From assembly GCA_965369385.1 (NCBI GenBank), contig CBDUQP010000062.1:1-18686 (forward strand): 18,686 bases of DNA, written 5' to 3'. This document shows positions 16,367 to 18,686 of this stretch, in pieces. Numbering within the stretch: position 1 is the stretch's first letter; each line of letters opens with the position of its first letter. This stretch comes from CBDUQP01 sp965369385. GTDB lineage: Bacteria > Planctomycetota > Phycisphaerae > SM23-33. The notes beneath the pieces are model-generated. The model was not told where the DNA came from. It did not search any database and saw only the letters and a list, made by a program, of their open reading frames with translations. The translations under genes and the position numbers were made by a program.

Positions 16367-16585
16367 TCAATCACTGGGATCGGCACCGTCAACGTCGCTC
16401 TTAAGATCTTCATAGCCGCCCTTGAACCACTCCTGGATATCCTGCCAAAACCAGACAATAATCCCCAGAACCGGCAACGCAACTGCCGCTATGATAAGGA
16501 CATACTCTATCATATCCGCACCCTTCTCGTCACGATGCAACGCTAGGAGTTCTCGTTTCAGCCTGCTGATAGCTTTCATTCTCAT
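16367..16585 (-). CDS. flp: Flp-type prepilin (major pilin candidate)
   Basis: A 72-residue prepilin with a basic leader (MRMKAISRLKRELLALHRDEKG22), followed by ADMIEYVLIIAAVALPVLGI. Cleavage after Gly22 gives Glu at +5 and Tyr at +6, the exact Flp motif. The hydrophobic helix is at about 26-46, then a short acidic tail ending DGADPSD. I chose the ATG at 16583-16585 because AAAGGA lies 7 nt upstream; the longer frame starting at 16630 has no RBS and would overlap the preceding gene. It is the likely pilus subunit. The gene after it, 121 bp on, is the peptidase. Confidence 0.88.
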   Translation of the reverse strand: MRMKAISRLKRELLALHRDEKGADMIEYVLIIAAVALPVLGIIVWFWQDIQEWFKGGYEDLKSDVDGADPSD

Positions 16586-16629
16586 TTTTAAATCCTTTAT
16601 AAGTCTATGCCCGCTCCGCATCCTAAACA

Positions 16630-16815
16630 TTACGGAAACGGTAGTGTCTCAATGAATGTGACCATCCTGTACAGTTCCGCCAACGAATCTAGAAGGAACC
16701 TGAAGGCATATATCATCGGAATGCCCACTGCGATCATCAGCAGAACCCACTCCAACGTGGTCTGCCCATCCTGATCAACGCACAACTCCGGTAGTTTCTT
16801 GCGTGCAATTTGCAT
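16630..16815 (-). CDS. Second small Flp-like prepilin
   Basis: A 61-residue protein with a leader MQIARKKLPELCVDQDG17, then QTTLEWVLLMIAVGIPMIYAF. Cleavage after Gly17 would leave Glu at +5 and Trp at +6 (Tyr in canonical Flp). The single helix is at about 22-43, then a short neutral tail ending FIETLPFP. It diverges strongly from the pilin at 16367 apart from the processing site. It could be a minor or tip pilin or a second subunit. The ATG at 16813-16815 follows the CpaF stop by 23 nt. A TTG one codon upstream is possible, and no strong Shine-Dalgarno is visible. Confidence 0.8.
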   Translation of the reverse strand: MQIARKKLPELCVDQDGQTTLEWVLLMIAVGIPMIYAFRFLLDSLAELYRMVTFIETLPFP

Positions 16816-16838
16816 CAATTATCTGCCTATGTCATGCT

Positions 16839-17960
16839 TCAGTTATCGACAACAAATATACTTTGTGTTAAGTCCATTATTTCTCGAAGACTACGAATCC
16901 GAGGCTCTTCTGCAAAATATGATTTCGCCTCCGTCCAAGCCAAGCTATCGCCACCGGTATGACTGGAGGCCGGGTCATGAGCGAAAATGTCTCTCACACG
17001 GTAATGCCCATCATCGCCAAGAGACTCCACTTCCGATATCTGCGTGAGGCACCGACGACCGTCATTGAACCTGCTTACCAGCACAATCACATCCATAGCC
17101 GAGGTTATCTGCGCCCTCAACGCATGCAAAGGCAACTCAATCGAATTCATCATCGCCAGTGTTTCCAAGCGGTTAAGCGAATCCAATGCAGTGTTGGCAT
17201 GCAGCGTAGACATACTTCCCGCATGTCCGGACGTCATCGCCTGGATCATGTCAAGAGCCTCTCCGCCACGCACCTCACCTATCACTATGCGATCAGGACG
17301 AAGCCGCAATGACGAGCGAAACAGGTCGGCGATGGTCACATGCCCGCGGCCCCACCTGTCGGCAGGGCGAGCTTCCAGACTTATTATATGGTCCTGCTGC
17401 AATTCCAATTCGGACGAATCCTCGATCGTCACGATCCGCTGGTGGGCGGGGATAAATCCACTTAACACATTAAGCAGGCTTGTCTTACCGCTTGAGGTGC
17501 CGCCGGCCACCAGGATATTCTTCTCCGCCAGCACGCACAACTTCAGATACTCCCTCGCCTGGGCGGTCCATGTTCCCACTTTCAGCAGATGATCGGCATC
17601 AAACATCACCTTGGAGAACTTGCGAATCGTCATACAGGTTCCACGCCGCGACAGCGGCGCGAGGACCACATGAACGCGGCTGCCATCCGGCAATCGCGAA
17701 TCAATCAACGGGCTCTGCGAATCAAGACGCTTGCCCGTATACTGCAGAACATTGTTAACCGCAGCCGTCAGGGCATCAGCATCGGTGAATTTCGCATCGG
17801 TATGCAGGAGTTTGCCCAGTTTTTCGACGTAGATATCATCATGGGCATTAATCATGATCTCCGAAACATTGGGATCTCGCATGTACTCCATGACAGGCGA
17901 AAGGAAGTGCTCTACGGTGGTCTCGAAGATATTCTTTCTATCTGACACGTGACAATCCAT
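16839..17960 (-). CDS. cpaF: Second CpaF/TadA-type assembly ATPase (no FHA domain)
   Basis: A 373-residue GspE-superfamily ATPase, shorter than most CpaF because the N-terminal region is minimal. It shows PNVSEIMINAHDDIYVEK (30-47), SQSPLIDSRLPDGSRV (81-96), Walker A GGTSSGKT (153-160), Walker B RIVIGEVR (224-231) and the His box SGHAGSMSTLHAN (244-256); all look functional. It is paralogous to the FHA-fused ATPase at 5175 but clearly diverged. It heads the cluster, directly upstream of the two small prepilins, so it may power their assembly or act as an alternate (for example retraction-like) motor; the sequence does not decide. The ATG at 17958-17960 lacks a clear Shine-Dalgarno; a GTG four codons later is an alternative. 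Confidence 0.9.
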   Translation of the reverse strand: MDCHVSDRKNIFETTVEHFLSPVMEYMRDPNVSEIMINAHDDIYVEKLGKLLHTDAKFTDADALTAAVNNVLQYTGKRLDSQSPLIDSRLPDGSRVHVVLAPLSRRGTCMTIRKFSKVMFDADHLLKVGTWTAQAREYLKLCVLAEKNILVAGGTSSGKTSLLNVLSGFIPAHQRIVTIEDSSELELQQDHIISLEARPADRWGRGHVTIADLFRSSLRLRPDRIVIGEVRGGEALDMIQAMTSGHAGSMSTLHANTALDSLNRLETLAMMNSIELPLHALRAQITSAMDVIVLVSRFNDGRRCLTQISEVESLGDDGHYRVRDIFAHDPASSHTGGDSLAWTEAKSYFAEEPRIRSLREIMDLTQSIFVVDN

Positions 17961-18089
17961 TTCGCAGGCGTTATTCCCCTTGCCACCGGAAGGCTAACCG
18001 CAAGCTCTGGCGATAGGACGCTGGCGGTTGAACCTTTTGTGCATCATTCCGAAGGCGAAGGGCCAGATCGGTAACTAATGCCGCACAAT

Positions 18090-18102
18090 CACTTATTAAG
18101 TG
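18090..18102. promoter_or_regulatory. 13-bp palindrome in the cpaF/tRNA-Ser divergent region, possible operator
   Basis: cacttattaagtg is a perfect odd palindrome (CACTTA-T-TAAGTG). It lies 130 bp upstream of the leading gene of the pilus cluster and 59 bp upstream of the tRNA promoter, the only divergent intergenic region in the window. Binding by a regulator is a guess. I see no convincing minus-strand promoter for the pilus operon in 17961-18226. Confidence 0.3.
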
Positions 18103-18120
18103 TAAACCCAACGCCAAGCT

Positions 18121-18139
18121 CTGACAAGCAGATTGTCAG
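18121..18139. repeat. 7-bp inverted repeat between cpaF and the tRNA promoter
   Basis: ctgacaa and ttgtcag flank gcaga. The stem is followed by no T-run. It could be an operator or a processing hairpin in a leader transcript. Confidence 0.35.
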
Positions 18140-18160
18140 GACCATTTGGGGCACAAACCC

Positions 18161-18189
18161 TTGCAGCTACTAGACGATGTGCGTACAAT
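18161..18189 (+). promoter_or_regulatory. Sigma-70-like promoter of tRNA-Ser
   Basis: TTGCAG (18161-18166), a 17-nt spacer and TACAAT (18184-18189; 5 of 6 to consensus). The -35 is only half consensus, but spacing is ideal and the tRNA begins 37 nt downstream. Confidence 0.6.
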
Positions 18190-18226
18190 CCCCTGTCACT
18201 CAACGTTGGCGCAAGCTGGCGACGAG

Positions 18227-18313
18227 GGAGAGGTGCCGGAGCGGCCGATCGGGCGGCACTGGAAATGCCGTGTGCGTTAACGCGTACCGTGGGTTCGAAT
18301 CCCACCCTCTCCG
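18227..18313 (+). tRNA. tRNA-Ser (anticodon GGA)
   Basis: The acceptor arms ggagagg (18227-18233) and cctctcc (18306-18312) pair fully, with discriminator G at 18313. The anticodon stem cggca/tgccg encloses loop ctggaaa, giving GGA at positions 34-36, which reads UCC/UCU serine codons. The long variable arm (tgtgcgttaacgcgta) is typical of class II tRNA-Ser, and the T arm is gtggg-ttcgaat-cccac. CCA is not encoded. The 3' half is repeated in fragments downstream. Confidence 0.97.
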
Positions 18314-18320
18314 TAATAGG

Positions 18321-18351
18321 AACCAGCATTCAACGCGAATGTTGGTTTCTT
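18321..18351 (+). terminator. Rho-independent-like terminator of tRNA-Ser
   Basis: aaccagcattc pairs with gaatgttggtt over 11 bp (one G-U) around loop aacgc, followed by tctt. It lies 8 nt after the tRNA. The T-run is short. Confidence 0.6.
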
Positions 18352-18374
18352 GTCATTTATGCCCATTAGCAATA

Positions 18375-18393
18375 GGTGGGAGTCGAACACACG
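18375..18393 (-). repeat. Inverted fragment resembling the tRNA-Ser T arm
   Basis: ggtgggagtcgaacacacg matches the reverse complement of the tRNA-Ser T arm (ggtgggattcgaacccacg) at 17 of 19 positions, in opposite orientation to the tRNA. Its first 11 bases can pair with 18446-18456 of the next fragment. Confidence 0.55.
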
Positions 18394-18412
18394 AGGGACG
18401 CGTAGCGGACCT

Positions 18413-18470
18413 TACCGTGGGTTTGACGCCAAAGGCGCCGCGCAGCGAATCCCACCCTCTCCGTAATAGG
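18413..18470 (+). repeat. Partial direct copy of the tRNA-Ser 3' end with an insert in the T loop
   Basis: taccgtgggtt (18413-18423) and cgaatcccaccctctccg plus taatagg (18446-18470) repeat 18285-18320 of the tRNA and its trailer. A 22-nt insert (18424-18445, containing acgccaaaggcgc, a small hairpin) separates them, so this copy cannot fold as a tRNA. The acceptor and anticodon 5' halves are absent. Confidence 0.75.
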
Positions 18471-18511
18471 AACCGACATTCCAAGCGAATGTTGGTTCTT
18501 TTGCTTTTTCA
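18471..18511 (+). terminator. Second copy of the tRNA-Ser terminator hairpin
   Basis: aaccgacattc pairs with gaatgttggtt (11 bp, one G-U at a different position from the first copy) around caagc, followed by cttttgcttttt, a much better T-run than the first copy. It continues the duplication that begins at 18413. Confidence 0.7.
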
Positions 18512-18603
18512 TATAACCTGAGCATGAAACTAAGATTAAGCACATCGGCACATGCACCACAACATGCCACTGATCCCATGTCAGAGGCTCCCAGCGGGGA
18601 GTA

Positions 18604-18616
18604 CCACCCTCTCCGT
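18604..18616 (+). repeat. Third, short remnant of the tRNA-Ser 3' end
   Basis: ccaccctctccgt repeats the last part of the T arm and the acceptor 3' strand plus one trailer base. The surrounding 18517-18686 contains no other gene or signal that I can support. Confidence 0.5.
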
Positions 18617-18686
18617 TAATTCAATAGGCAATCCCACTACTGTCCGGTTATAAGTCGAACAATGATAGCTGGTTATAGAACATGGT

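Noticed and set aside
16586..16630. Longer Flp prepilin starting at 16630
   Set aside because: It would give an unusually long leader and touch the previous stop. The ATG at 16585 has AAAGGA at 7 nt.
17961..18120. Minus-strand promoter for the pilus operon
   Set aside because: I found no -35/-10 pair with acceptable spacing. The palindrome at 18090 is kept only as a low-confidence site.
18133..18521. Open frames on both strands across the tRNA-Ser gene
   Set aside because: They are translations of the tRNA and its duplicated 3' ends, with no RBS or domain.
1..18686. CRISPR array, integrase or transposase genes
   Set aside because: No regularly spaced direct repeats were seen, and no recognisable recombinase motif occurs in any frame.

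Overview
The window is a bacterial chromosome segment. All 15 protein genes lie on the minus strand, and one tRNA gene lies on the plus strand at the right end. The gene set suggests a planctomycete, possibly of the Phycisphaerae type: a Tad-type pilus locus with an FHA domain fused to the CpaF motor, a TadG-like protein with a long exported region, and a Hanks-type Ser/Thr kinase with a TPR-like tail. No 16S rRNA or marker gene is present, so this placement is an inference.

Layout, in the direction of transcription (right to left). At 16839-17960 is a short CpaF-type ATPase, followed by two tiny Flp-type prepilins (16630-16815 and 16367-16585), an A24 prepilin peptidase (15649-16245) and a TadE-like pseudopilin with an unusual membrane-spanning N-terminal extension (14592-15533). 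A transmembrane Ser/Thr protein kinase with TPR-like repeats follows (11796-14546). Then come a TadG-like protein (9333-11498), a second TadE-like pseudopilin (8631-9317), a small membrane-anchored protein of unknown function (7982-8575) and a CpaB/RcpC-like protein (7160-7945). The set closes with an FHA-CpaF ATPase (5175-7058), TadB (4303-5178), TadC (3341-4303) and a transmembrane FHA protein (2274-3341). Several of these genes overlap or nearly touch, as in a polycistronic operon. Farther left are a tandem nucleoside-diphosphate-kinase-like protein (943-2124) and a YcbL-like metallo-beta-lactamase-fold hydrolase (143-772), which are probably not part of the pilus machine.

How the genes fit together. 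The peptidase would mature the Flp, TadE and perhaps TadG leaders. TadB and TadC form the inner-membrane platform, and CpaF drives assembly. CpaB is the periplasmic partner. The kinase, the FHA domain on CpaF and the separate transmembrane FHA protein suggest phosphothreonine-dependent control of the machine (inference). No secretin (CpaC/RcpA), TadZ/CpaE or classic TadD is encoded in the window.

The most notable non-coding feature is a 267-bp MITE-like element at 11499-11765. It has 18-bp imperfect terminal inverted repeats (16/18) and is flanked by an exact 9-bp target-site duplication (tacccgcat). It inserted between the Shine-Dalgarno sequence and the ATG of the tadG-like gene and duplicated the start codon. 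A second, inverted copy (103/107 identical) enters the window at bases 1-107 and continues off its left edge. The right end carries tRNA-Ser(GGA), with a promoter and terminator, followed by several partial and inverted copies of its 3' end. These look like a scarred integration site.
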